Below are positions 26,310 through 35,295 of a DNA stretch of 55,191 nucleotides, in pieces. Position numbers and translations under genes: made by a program. A model generated the notes under the pieces. It worked only from the letters and a program-made list of their open reading frames with translations. It was not told the origin of the DNA and did not search any database. The first letter of the stretch is position 1. The number at the start of each line of letters is the position of its first letter. This DNA is from Nitrospirota bacterium (lineage in GTDB: Bacteria; Nitrospirota; Nitrospiria; SBBL01; JAADHI01), in assembly GCA_029261195.1 (NCBI GenBank), contig JAJDBU010000038.1, forward strand, positions 1-55,191, read 5' to 3'.

Positions 26310-26765
26310 ATGATCAATCAGATTGCACAGAAAATTAAAGAATGGAAGCCCGCACCCCTTGTTCATGCCCACTGTGATGGACCTTGTGGTGTCTATGACC
26401 CTGCCTCCGCCCGGATTGCAGGGGAAGCCGTGCTTGCAATGACAAAGAAAATTATTGCCCTGAAAGACAGCACGGATGATGCTTCCCAACATACCCTCGC
26501 GCGCTACATCGCCATTAAAGAAGAGCAGGCACATGTTGCGAAAACGGAATTGCTGATTTTATGGTCGGATTACTTCAAACCCCCGCATTTAGAAGCCCAT
26601 CCCGATCTGCATACCACCTTTTGGCAGGCAGCCAAACTGTGTTCAGCCTGCAAGGTATCTGTTTGTCTGGAAAGTGCGGAAAAGTTGATGGAAGCCATTG
26701 AGGCCATCCACGCGATTTTCTGGGGAACGAAAGGCCGCGATGTGTCTTATTACACCGCGAGCTAA
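26310..26765 (+). CDS. sodN: Nickel superoxide dismutase, precursor
   Basis: 151 residues. The nickel hook HCDGPC is at residues 21-26, with VYDP after it. The first 20 residues (ending PAPLVHA) are a leader to be removed so that His21 becomes the N-terminal ligand, with Cys22 and Cys26 giving the thiolates. The rest is the four-helix bundle (KEEQAHVAKTELLILWSDYFKP in the middle). GGAGGAAA lies about 12 bp upstream of the ATG. The maturation protease gene follows 22 bp later. The upstream gap (26118-26309) is divergent with the symporter operon and could hold nickel-responsive control, but I saw no clear Nur box. Confidence 0.96.
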   Translation: MINQIAQKIKEWKPAPLVHAHCDGPCGVYDPASARIAGEAVLAMTKKIIALKDSTDDASQHTLARYIAIKEEQAHVAKTELLILWSDYFKPPHLEAHPDLHTTFWQAAKLCSACKVSVCLESAEKLMEAIEAIHAIFWGTKGRDVSYYTAS

Positions 26766-26787
26766 GCACATTGGCAACAGCCCCTAA

Positions 26788-27141
26788 GTGAATCATGAAT
26801 TAAGACAGAGCAGAGGGCGTGATCTGCTGCTTTGGCTCTTGAGGCTCCGGAAACGCTTTCGCGTCTCCGGAGCCTCTATGCTTCCCCTCTTGCAAGCGGG
26901 TGATGAGGTCTTGGTTGACGCCCGTGCTTATCGTCAAAAGCGACCGATGCTGGGAGATATTGTCGTTGCCCGTCATCCACAGCGGTCCGGGTTTCCTGTC
27001 ATCAAACGAGTCACCGTCCTTCTGGAACATGATCGCTATTTCCTGAGCGGTGACAATACCGCCGAAAGCACGGACAGTCGCGACTTCGGTGCCATCACAC
27101 TGAAACAGATCATCGGTCATGTGATTTGTCAATTTCCATGA
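26788..27141 (+). CDS. sodX: NiSOD maturation protease (signal peptidase-like)
   Basis: 117-residue S26-like peptidase. Ser30 in the SGASMLP box and Lys73 in the VIKRV box form the Ser-Lys dyad, followed by SGDNTAESTDSRDFG. It lacks a clear N-terminal anchor beyond the moderately hydrophobic LLLWLLRL. Its position right after sodN identifies it as the peptidase that removes the SodN leader in the cytosol. It overlaps rlmN by four bases (ATGA). Confidence 0.93.
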   Translation: MNHELRQSRGRDLLLWLLRLRKRFRVSGASMLPLLQAGDEVLVDARAYRQKRPMLGDIVVARHPQRSGFPVIKRVTVLLEHDRYFLSGDNTAESTDSRDFGAITLKQIIGHVICQFP

Positions 27142-28181
27142 AGAGCAACTTACCTCATTTCCTGGCCTTGAGCTTTGAAGAGATCGAAGCCCTGGGTATG
27201 AAACTGGGCTGGAAGCCTTATCGAATCGCACAGGTCCTGGCCTGGGTTTACAAACGCTATGTCACCGACATTGATGCCATGAGCGATCTTTCAAAAGCAG
27301 ATCGCCTGCTTCTTTCCGAATCGGTAACGCTTGCTCCTCTTGAAATTGTCAGTCGTCAGAAATCGATTGACGGTACTGAAAAATTCCTCTTTGCACTGGC
27401 AGATGGTTTGCAGATTGAGACCGTACTCATCCGGGACGAGCGCCGTCGGACGCTCTGTATTTCTTCACAAGTCGGATGCACCCTCGACTGTACATTCTGC
27501 CTGACGGCACAGATGGGACTGAAACGAAACCTCCGCTCAGATGAAATCCTCAATCAGATCCTCACCGTTCAATCCCTGCTCTCGGATGACGAACGTATCG
27601 GGAATATCGTCCTGATGGGTATGGGGGAGCCGATTGCCAATCTGTCCGCTTTGCAGAAAGCCTTAGTCTGGATGATTTCGCAAAGTGGTTTCGACCTCGC
27701 CTCCCGCCGTGTGACGGTCTCCACGGCAGGCATGATTCCCCAGATTGAAAAGCTGTTGGACGGCCCTGTTGATGTCAATCTGTCAATCTCACTGAATGCA
27801 ACGACCGATGCCGTGCGGACGCTCTTGATGCCGAAGGTCAATCGTCTCTATCCTCTTAAAGATTTACTGGCGGCCTGTCGGCGCTTTCGCCTACCGCCGC
27901 GCCGTTCCATTACCTTTGAATATGTCATGTTAGAAGGGGTGAACGATTCACTGGAAGATGCCGACCGTTTGATTGTTTTAACCCAAGGAATCCGCTGCAA
28001 GGTCAATCTCATTCCCTTTAATTATTATCCCGGCGCCCCCTATCACTGCTCACCCGAAGCCGTGATTCTCCGTTTCCAAAACCAGCTCTTGCAAGCAAAA
28101 GTACGCACGACCATCAGAAAGAGCAAGGGACAGGACATCCTGGCTGCCTGTGGACAGCTTAAAGGTCAATTTGCGAAATAA
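27138..28181 (+). CDS. rlmN: 23S rRNA A2503/tRNA A37 C2-methyltransferase RlmN
   Basis: 347 residues from ATG 27138 (the frame is open four codons further). A dual-specificity radical SAM enzyme. The 4Fe-4S motif CTLDCTFC has Cys114, Cys118 and Cys121. GNIVLMGMGEP is the SAM-binding GGE-like motif. Cys338 in the AACGQL tail is the methyl-carrier/resolving cysteine. The ATGA overlap with sodX means it is translationally coupled to the NiSOD pair, an odd partner. Confidence 0.95.
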   Translation: MKSNLPHFLALSFEEIEALGMKLGWKPYRIAQVLAWVYKRYVTDIDAMSDLSKADRLLLSESVTLAPLEIVSRQKSIDGTEKFLFALADGLQIETVLIRDERRRTLCISSQVGCTLDCTFCLTAQMGLKRNLRSDEILNQILTVQSLLSDDERIGNIVLMGMGEPIANLSALQKALVWMISQSGFDLASRRVTVSTAGMIPQIEKLLDGPVDVNLSISLNATTDAVRTLLMPKVNRLYPLKDLLAACRRFRLPPRRSITFEYVMLEGVNDSLEDADRLIVLTQGIRCKVNLIPFNYYPGAPYHCSPEAVILRFQNQLLQAKVRTTIRKSKGQDILAACGQLKGQFAK

Positions 28182-28249
28182 AGAGGCCTTTGCTATCTTT
28201 TTTGAAGGCTGGACGATTAAAAAAAGGGGATGCCGCGCTTGGTAGCTCG

Positions 28250-28279
28250 CTGACAGGGTAAACTTTTATTCGGTATTTT
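28250..28279 (+). promoter_or_regulatory. Candidate promoter for the outer-membrane/efflux operon
   Basis: CTGACA (28250-28255) and TATTTT (28274-28279) with an 18-bp spacer, about 30 bp before the ATG at 28311. A weak match. Confidence 0.3.
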
Positions 28280-28310
28280 TATGGGGTTCTTAAAAGAAGG
28301 AGAATGGATT

Positions 28311-29324
28311 ATGAAGCATCACCGTTTAAGACTTGTCCTTGTCAATCTTTTTATATTGCTGGTGTTCTATTCCGCCTCAGAATCTGTCTTTGCAAAAGAT
28401 CCGCAAGACCCACCCGAAAGAGAATCTGCCTCTATAAAAAAGTCCAAGCCTACATTTGATCTCGAAATCGGCCTAGGCTATCGAATCGATGACCTTGATT
28501 GGTCAATTGCCGGGTTTTTGACTCAAACGAATTTTGTAAATATCCTTTCAGAATTAACCTGGGAAGATCTTAGGATCTATCAAGTCAAAGTGGGAGGACG
28601 CCTAAGCGTTCCCCTTCACAAAAGGCCTTACGCAGTCTATATGAGAGCTGCCTTAAGTTACGGTAAAATTGTGGACGGTGAAAATCAGGATTCCGACTAC
28701 GCCGGCAACAACCGGACACTCGAATTTTCACGTTCCAATAATGACGCAAACGACGGGACGGTCGGTGACGGCAGCATCGGAGTCGGTTTTCAGTCGAAAC
28801 GCAGGCGGATAAGAAACCAATGGATGCTGAGGGCTGCACCGCTCATCGGTTACTCCTATCACCAACAGAACCTTGAAATGACGAATGGATTTCAAACTGT
28901 TCCCTTGGCCGGTCCATTCTCGGGTTTAAACAGCACCTATGATGCAGAATGGTTCGGGCCTTGGTTCGGCCTTGACCTGGCAATAGATGACGGTAAAAAA
29001 ACCACCCTTTTTGCTTCGATCGAACTCCATTGGGACACCAGCTACAATGCTGAGGCTGATTGGAACCTGAGACAAGACTTTGCCCACCCCCTCAGCTTTA
29101 AGCACGAAGCCGATGGAGAGGGCATTGTGGGGCGCATTGGCTGGGCGTATTTTATCAGGCGAAATCTCTCGATCAATACCACCTTTGAGTATCAGCGCTG
29201 GACAACGAAATCGGGCACAGATACAACGTTTTTATCTAATGGCACCGTCGTGAAAACCCCCTTTAATCAGGCCACATGGGAATCTCGCGCTCTCAACCTG
29301 AGCCTCCAGTATCGCTTTCAATAA
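28311..29324 (+). CDS. Predicted outer-membrane beta-barrel protein
   Basis: 337 residues from ATG 28311; AAGGAG lies 9 bp upstream, whereas the earlier ATG at 28281 has no such site. A signal peptide (about 1-28, ending SVFA) is followed by alternating amphipathic strands (IGLGYRIDDLDWSIAG, MLRAAPLIGYSYHQQ, LNLSLQYRFQ) and the C-terminus ends in aromatic F-Q, as in many outer-membrane proteins. I do not recognise a specific family; weak similarity to omptin-like or Protochlamydia-type barrels is possible. Its stop lies only 3 bp before the frame of the efflux channel gene, so it is probably part of that operon. Confidence 0.7.
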   Translation: MKHHRLRLVLVNLFILLVFYSASESVFAKDPQDPPERESASIKKSKPTFDLEIGLGYRIDDLDWSIAGFLTQTNFVNILSELTWEDLRIYQVKVGGRLSVPLHKRPYAVYMRAALSYGKIVDGENQDSDYAGNNRTLEFSRSNNDANDGTVGDGSIGVGFQSKRRRIRNQWMLRAAPLIGYSYHQQNLEMTNGFQTVPLAGPFSGLNSTYDAEWFGPWFGLDLAIDDGKKTTLFASIELHWDTSYNAEADWNLRQDFAHPLSFKHEADGEGIVGRIGWAYFIRRNLSINTTFEYQRWTTKSGTDTTFLSNGTVVKTPFNQATWESRALNLSLQYRFQ

Positions 29325-29327
29325 AGT

Positions 29328-30800
29328 TTGCCATGTGTAAAAAAACAAACCTCATTGGGCCCTTATTTGAATAAGTTAAAGACTGACTCGCTGCTTCTTT
29401 TTTTCTTCACCCTCATGATGCTTTCCTGCATTCCGAAACCCGCACAAGTTGCTTCTCCTGTTTCTGCGCCGGAACAATTTTCCAGTTCCGGCAAAGCTCA
29501 AATTTCTGATCAGTGGTGGCTCAGTTTTGATGATCCCGGACTGAATTATTTGATGGATCAAGCCTTATCCCATAACTTCAGCTTGCGAAGCGCATGGGAC
29601 AGGCTGGCTCAGAAGGAAGCCCTGGTGCAAAGAGAAGGAGCCGCTCGCAGTCCCACACTTGATTTTCAGGCGAATGCCTCACGCACAGAAACAAGAGGTT
29701 CGGCAGGCACCCTCACGACAGGCCAGCAAAGCCGATCTTTTAAACGGTTTTTTGTGGGATTGAGCACCAACTATGAACTGGATCTTTGGGGGCGCATTGC
29801 TTCGACGCATGAGGCGGCCAAGCTCGACCTGAAAGCCAGTGAAGAAGATCTTCAAGCTGCCGCGATAACGCTTTCGTCGCAAGTCGCCTTTAGCTGGTTT
29901 CAATGGCTGGAACAGAAGGGGCAACTTGAATTACTTGCAAAGCAGATCAAAACCAATGAACAGGTCTTGGAACTCGTCACCTTCCGTTTTCGCCGTGGTC
30001 AGGTCGGAGCGACCGATGTCCTTCAGCAACGGCAATTGATTGAAGCCAGTCGAGGAGATATGGCTTCGGCGCAGTCGAAGGCAAAAGTGTTACGACATCA
30101 ATTGGCCATTTTGCTGGGGCGTCCCCCGAGTTTTTTACCGAGCCTTTCGGTTTCAGAACAAGAAAGCAAATTGACGACGATGCCATCACTACCCGAAACC
30201 GGTTTGCCTGCCGAACTCATCCAGCGTCGCCCGGACATTCGCAGCGCCTATTTCAGGCTGCTTGCAGCAGATCAAAGCCTGGCCGCTGCCGTGTCCAATC
30301 GTTTTCCTCGTATCAGTCTCACTGCGCAGATTAATAGTTCGGGTCAGGCAGTCCGGGATTTATTTGATAACTGGCTGACAACATTGGCGGCCAATCTGGT
30401 CGGACCGATCATTGACGGTGGAAGCCGTCGTGCCGAAGTGGACCGCACACGGGCCTTGCTTTCAGAGCGTTTGAACGATTATGGACAAGTCATTCTTGAG
30501 GCGCTTGGCGAGGTTGAAAATGCCTTGATTCAGGAGAGGCAGCAACATCTTTTAATTCAAAGCTTCGATAAGCAACTCAAACTTTCACGGCAGGTCCTTG
30601 AGCAAACGCAGGAAAATTATCGACAAGGCGGCGCTGATTTCCTTCGTATTCTGGATGTCCTGCTGACACAACAGGCCCTGGAGCGTTCCCTTTTGCAGGC
30701 CCGTCGTGAGGCTAAGGGTTTTCGTGTGAATCTTTATCGTGCGCTTGGTGGTGGATGGAAGCTGGATCGGCCCGTACAAGCAGGGTTTATAGACAAATAG
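29328..30800 (+). CDS. TolC/NodT-type outer-membrane efflux lipoprotein
   Basis: 490 residues in the longest frame. A signal peptide with lipobox LMMLSC puts the lipidated cysteine at residue 34. Two outer-membrane efflux protein repeats follow, with LNYLMDQALSHNFSLRSA and LPAELIQRRPDIRSAYFRLLAADQSLAAAVSNRFPRISL-type motifs, which are diagnostic of NodT factors. The start is uncertain: TTG 29328 has no clear ribosome binding site and later TTG codons are possible. It is the exit duct for the RND pump encoded next. Confidence 0.92.
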   Translation: MPCVKKQTSLGPYLNKLKTDSLLLFFFTLMMLSCIPKPAQVASPVSAPEQFSSSGKAQISDQWWLSFDDPGLNYLMDQALSHNFSLRSAWDRLAQKEALVQREGAARSPTLDFQANASRTETRGSAGTLTTGQQSRSFKRFFVGLSTNYELDLWGRIASTHEAAKLDLKASEEDLQAAAITLSSQVAFSWFQWLEQKGQLELLAKQIKTNEQVLELVTFRFRRGQVGATDVLQQRQLIEASRGDMASAQSKAKVLRHQLAILLGRPPSFLPSLSVSEQESKLTTMPSLPETGLPAELIQRRPDIRSAYFRLLAADQSLAAAVSNRFPRISLTAQINSSGQAVRDLFDNWLTTLAANLVGPIIDGGSRRAEVDRTRALLSERLNDYGQVILEALGEVENALIQERQQHLLIQSFDKQLKLSRQVLEQTQENYRQGGADFLRILDVLLTQQALERSLLQARREAKGFRVNLYRALGGGWKLDRPVQAGFIDK

Positions 30801-30824
30801 CATGTGGAGTAGGTGAAATAAATA

Positions 30825-32072
30825 ATGAGTGACCAAGAAAAACCCAATTCGGGACGAGGGATCATTTCGTTTCTTCTACGTGCTTTCATGGTCGTCGCCG
30901 TACTTGCCGGAGGGGCATTTTTTTCAATGTCCCTGGTGAAGAGCGGCCCGACGGCAATACGCAAAGTCCCCGAACGCCGCGCCCGCCTCGTGGAGGTGGA
31001 ACAGGTTCAGCTCTCAAATCACCGTGTCACCATTGAAGGTATGGGCACAGTCAAACCTGCTCGGGAGATCGATCTTTATGCCCGCGTAAATGGCGAGGTT
31101 CGCTGGCTGAGTCCCCTGCTAATGCCGGGTGGACATTTTATTGCCGGTGAAAAAATCCTTCAAATCGACCGTTCTGATTATGAACTGGTAGCTCGTGAAC
31201 GCCTTGCAGATCTTGCGCAGGCTCAAAGCAATTTAAAACTGGAGCTGGGACAACAAAGCGTTGCTCTTCGAGAATTTGAGCTTTTGGGTGAGAATTTTGG
31301 AAAAAAACCGGGCGGAAACCTCAAAAACAAAGATCACGACCTTGTTCTACGTTTACCGCAATTAGAAAATGTGCGCGCCGGCGTAGAAAAAGCTCAATCG
31401 GCTCTCGAAAAGGCCAAGTTGGATCTTGATCGAACCAGGGTTATTGCCCCTTTTAATGCCATCGTAGAAACGGAGGCGGTCGATCTCGGGGCAGTGGTCA
31501 CGACTGCAACAAAGCTTGCGACTTTGATTGGCACTGACCGCTATCGGGTGGAGGTCTTGATTCCGGTGGATCAACTCCGTTGGATCAAAATCCCAGGCAT
31601 GAACAAGCTGGAAAGCGGGTCGGCCGTAAAAGTGTATGATCGAGCGGCATGGGGGGAGAAGGCTTTTCGGGAAGGAAAGGTCATCCGACTTGCGGGAGAC
31701 CTTGAAGCAGAAGGACGTATGGCCCGCCTTTTAGTTGAAGTAAGCGACCCCTTGGGTCTCAAATCCGGAAAGAAAAGCCTTCCCCATCTCTTGATCGGCT
31801 CTTTTGTGCGTGTCGCCATTGCGGGCAGAAGCCTCAATCAGGTCGTCGCCATTGACCGTGCGCTTCTCAGGGACGGCGATACCGTCTGGCTTATGAATAC
31901 AAAAAATGAATTGGAAGTCCGGCCGATTGAGATTGTTTACCGGAATCGGGAGCAGGTCTTCGTTTCGACTGGTCTTCACAAAGGGGAGCGTTTAGTCATC
32001 ACCGATCTCTCTGCCCCCGCAGCGGGAATGCCGCTTCGCATACAAAGGACGGGTGAGAGATCAAAGCCTTGA
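30825..32072 (+). CDS. RND efflux periplasmic adaptor subunit
   Basis: 415-residue membrane-fusion protein. One N-terminal membrane anchor (about 17-38) is followed by the lipoyl/barrel-sandwich half motif EIDLYARVNGEVRWLSPLLMPGGHFIAGEKI, an alpha-helical hairpin (about 120-200), the second half (ARVIAPFNAIVETEAVDLGAVVT) and a beta-barrel domain. It links the inner-membrane permease to the TolC-like channel. Its stop overlaps the permease start (TTGA). Confidence 0.93.
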   Translation: MSDQEKPNSGRGIISFLLRAFMVVAVLAGGAFFSMSLVKSGPTAIRKVPERRARLVEVEQVQLSNHRVTIEGMGTVKPAREIDLYARVNGEVRWLSPLLMPGGHFIAGEKILQIDRSDYELVARERLADLAQAQSNLKLELGQQSVALREFELLGENFGKKPGGNLKNKDHDLVLRLPQLENVRAGVEKAQSALEKAKLDLDRTRVIAPFNAIVETEAVDLGAVVTTATKLATLIGTDRYRVEVLIPVDQLRWIKIPGMNKLESGSAVKVYDRAAWGEKAFREGKVIRLAGDLEAEGRMARLLVEVSDPLGLKSGKKSLPHLLIGSFVRVAIAGRSLNQVVAIDRALLRDGDTVWLMNTKNELEVRPIEIVYRNREQVFVSTGLHKGERLVITDLSAPAAGMPLRIQRTGERSKP

Positions 32073-35000
32073 ATACCAATCCATCCCATCACAATACGGA
32101 AGCTCATCACAAACTGAAAGGCCCCATCGCCTGGATGGTGCATCATCGGGTGACACCCAATTTGCTGATGATTGTGCTTTTGCTTGGCGGCTTCCTGATG
32201 TCGGGGAAAATCAAGAAAGAAGTCTTCCCCAATTTTGATCTGGACGAGGTTCGCATTACGGTTGCCTATCCCGGTGCAAGCCCGGAAGAGGTTGAGCAAG
32301 GCATTATTTTGGCAATTGAAGAAGCCATCAGCGACATTGATGGCGTGGAGGAAATCACGGCCACTGCAAATGAAGGCATGGCCTCTATTATCGCAGAATT
32401 GGAAGAGGGCGGAAATTCACAAAAAACCTTTCAAGATATCCAACAGGAAATTGATCGCATTCGAACCTTTCCGGAAGAAGCAGAGGAGCCGACGGCTACG
32501 ATTCCTACACGGAGGAGAATCGTCGTTTCTGCCGTCATTTATGGCGATGCAAGTGAAGGGGTACTGCGCGAGCTGGCCGAAGAAGTGCGCGACCGCATCC
32601 TGCAAGATCCGGAAGTGACCCAGGTTGAGTTGGGCGGGGCGCGCAATGTCGAGGTGAGCATCGAAATCCCGATGCTCACCTTACGTACTTATGGTCTGAC
32701 CCTGGAGGGCATCGCACAAAAAATACGGGCGACTGCTGTTGAGCTGCCGGGCGGTGCGATTGATACCGCCAGCGGTGAAATATTGATCCGGATGAAGGAG
32801 CGGCGAGACTGGGCTAAGGAGTTTGCACAAATCCCGATTGTCACGACCGCTGAAGGGGCGGTGCTTCATCTTGAGGAAATTGGCATTGTTCGCGAGGGTT
32901 TTGAGGAAAGTAATCGTTTTTTGAGCTTCAACGGCCAGCCGGCGATGGCCCTGGATATCTATCGTGTGGGTGAGCAGACGCCGATCAGCGTTTCAGACGC
33001 CGTCCAGAAAAACCTGAGAGAAATTGAACCCGATCTGCCGCCCGGCATTTTCCTCGAAATCAACCGGGACCGATCAAAGGTGTATCGCCAGCGTCTCAAT
33101 CTGCTGCTCAAAAATGGATTTTACGGGCTTTTGCTGGTCTTGGTTTTGCTGGGCCTTTTCCTTGAGTTTAAGCTGGCCTTTTGGGTGACCATGGGGATAC
33201 CCACCTCCTTTTTAGGGGCCTTTCTTTTTCTGCCATCGCTCGGCGTTACAATTAATATCGTCTCGATGTTTGCCTTTATTATTGCGCTGGGCATCGTGGT
33301 TGATGACGCTATCATTGCAGGGGAAAATATTTACGAATACCGAAGCAAGGGAGAGGGTTTCGTTTCGGCAGCGATTAAAGGGACAAAGGATGTGTCCGTC
33401 CCGATCACCTTCAGCATCCTCACCAATATCGTTGCTTTTAGCCCGCTCTATTTTGTGCCCGGACAGATGGGGAAAATCTTTCAGACCTTGCCGCTCGTTG
33501 TCTGTAGTGTTTTTATCATTTCCTGGGTCGAAGCCATTTTAGTGCTGCCTGCTCACGTCGCCCATGGCGAAAAAGAACAAACCGGGACGCTGACCTATAA
33601 GTTGCACAAACACCAACAACGCTTCAGCACCTTCTTTTCAAAGTGGGTTGTCAAACTCTTTGGGCCATTTTTAGAGCTCTGCCTTCGTTATCGTTATTTC
33701 TCGGTCGCTGTCGGAATTGCGACCCTGGTGGTGGTCTTGGGTTATGCCAAAAGCGGCCGGATCGGTTTCATCCTTTTTCCAAAGATTGAGGCAGATCAGG
33801 CCGTCGTCACAGCGACCCTCCCCTATGGTAGTGCGATGCACAAGGTCAGGGAAACGCGGGACTGGCTCGTAAAAAGCGTCAACGTGGTGATTCAGGCCAA
33901 TGGCGGGGCGGAGTTGGCAGAGGGCACGCGCGCTAGAATTGATGAAAATATCGTCGAGGTGAGCGCCTATTTGACCGAACCCGAAGTCCGCCCGATTAGC
34001 ACGGCAGAGCTTACGCGGCTTTGGCGGGAGCAGACCGGACAGATGACGGGCTTAGAGTCTCTTCGTTTTGAATCGGACCGCGGCGGACCTGGGCGAGGGG
34101 CGGGCATCACCGTGGAGCTGAGTCACCGAGATATAGCCATCTTGGATCAAGCCAGCGCCGAACTGGCTAATTCGCTGAGGGAATTTCCCAATGTCAAAGA
34201 TATTGATGACGGTCTTGCCGCCGGAAAAGAGCAGCTCGATTTTCGGCTGCTTCCGGAGGGAGAAAGTTTGGGTCTCACCGTGCGAGAGGTCGCAAATCAG
34301 GTGCGGAGCGCCTTTTTTGGTGAGGAAGCCCTGCGGCAGCAACGAGGCCGAAATGAGGTCAAAGTGATGGTGCGGCTGCCGGAGGCCGAACGGATCAGCG
34401 AATACGATGTCGAGCAATTGTTAATTCGCACACCCTCTGGGCGTGATGTGCCTTTGATGCATGTGGTCGAAGTGCAACGTGGCCGGGCCTACACCTCGAT
34501 TACGCGTCATAACAACCGGAGGACGGTTGCCGTTACCGGAAATGTGGTTCCGATTGGGGAGACACGCCAGGTGCTAGGCGTCGTGAAATCGGAGATTTTG
34601 CCGGACTTGGTTCGGAATTATCCTGGTTTGAGTTACAGTTTTGAAGGGCGCCAAGCGGAAATGCGAAAAAGTTTGATGAGTTTGGGGCGTGGATTCATGA
34701 TGGCCATGTTGGGCATCTACATGCTCTTGGCCATTCCTTTTCGCAGTTATGTGCAGCCGCTCATCGTCATGGCCGCCATCCCCTTCGGCATCTTCGGGGC
34801 CATCATCGGCCACATATTCATGGACTACAATCTGAGTATCATCAGCGTCATGGGCATCGTCGCCCTCTCCGGTGTTGTCGTAAATGATGCCCTGGTCATG
34901 ATTGAATTCGCCAACGGGCAGCGTGATGCAGGCGCAAGCCCGCGAGAGGCCATTCGCATGGCAGGCATCCGACGTTTTCGCCCCATCTTACTCACCACCC

Positions 35001-35230
35001 TGACCACCTTCGGCGGCCTGGCCCCGATGATTTTCGAGACTTCACGACAGGCTCGATTCATTATTCCCATGGCCATTTCCCTGGGCTTCGGCATCCTATT
35101 CGCGACAGCGATTACCCTGATTATTATTCCCTGCCTTTATATTATTTTAGAGGATGTGTTGGGCCTATTTCGGAGGGGCTGGCACGGAGAGGAGAAGGGG
35201 CTGTCGGTGGAGGACTCTGGTTTGGTGTAG
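32069..35230 (+). CDS. RND efflux permease (AcrB/HAE-like)
   Basis: 1053-residue inner-membrane drug:proton antiporter-type permease. Twelve membrane helices are split by two large periplasmic loops. Conserved motifs: VFPNFDLDEVRITVAYPGASPEEVE at the first loop, IALGIVVDDAIIAGENIYEYR in TM4 with the proton-relay Asp pair, and SGVVVNDALVMIEFANGQRDAG near the second TM10 region. The start is TTG, overlapping the adaptor gene. The substrate cannot be deduced. With the adaptor and the TolC-like protein it makes a complete tripartite pump. Confidence 0.95.
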   Translation: MNTNPSHHNTEAHHKLKGPIAWMVHHRVTPNLLMIVLLLGGFLMSGKIKKEVFPNFDLDEVRITVAYPGASPEEVEQGIILAIEEAISDIDGVEEITATANEGMASIIAELEEGGNSQKTFQDIQQEIDRIRTFPEEAEEPTATIPTRRRIVVSAVIYGDASEGVLRELAEEVRDRILQDPEVTQVELGGARNVEVSIEIPMLTLRTYGLTLEGIAQKIRATAVELPGGAIDTASGEILIRMKERRDWAKEFAQIPIVTTAEGAVLHLEEIGIVREGFEESNRFLSFNGQPAMALDIYRVGEQTPISVSDAVQKNLREIEPDLPPGIFLEINRDRSKVYRQRLNLLLKNGFYGLLLVLVLLGLFLEFKLAFWVTMGIPTSFLGAFLFLPSLGVTINIVSMFAFIIALGIVVDDAIIAGENIYEYRSKGEGFVSAAIKGTKDVSVPITFSILTNIVAFSPLYFVPGQMGKIFQTLPLVVCSVFIISWVEAILVLPAHVAHGEKEQTGTLTYKLHKHQQRFSTFFSKWVVKLFGPFLELCLRYRYFSVAVGIATLVVVLGYAKSGRIGFILFPKIEADQAVVTATLPYGSAMHKVRETRDWLVKSVNVVIQANGGAELAEGTRARIDENIVEVSAYLTEPEVRPISTAELTRLWREQTGQMTGLESLRFESDRGGPGRGAGITVELSHRDIAILDQASAELANSLREFPNVKDIDDGLAAGKEQLDFRLLPEGESLGLTVREVANQVRSAFFGEEALRQQRGRNEVKVMVRLPEAERISEYDVEQLLIRTPSGRDVPLMHVVEVQRGRAYTSITRHNNRRTVAVTGNVVPIGETRQVLGVVKSEILPDLVRNYPGLSYSFEGRQAEMRKSLMSLGRGFMMAMLGIYMLLAIPFRSYVQPLIVMAAIPFGIFGAIIGHIFMDYNLSIISVMGIVALSGVVVNDALVMIEFANGQRDAGASPREAIRMAGIRRFRPILLTTLTTFGGLAPMIFETSRQARFIIPMAISLGFGILFATAITLIIIPCLYIILEDVLGLFRRGWHGEEKGLSVEDSGLV

Positions 35231-35243
35231 GAAGGTGCACTTG

Positions 35244-35273
35244 TTTACAGTGTGGTTTTTCTTCCGATAGTAA
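35244..35273 (+). promoter_or_regulatory. Candidate promoter for the CHASE2 cyclase
   Basis: TTTACA (35244-35249) and TAGTAA (35268-35273) with an 18-bp spacer, ending 22 bp before the GTG start. Confidence 0.35.
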
Positions 35274-35295
35274 GGGATGTTTTAGAGATCTAAAA

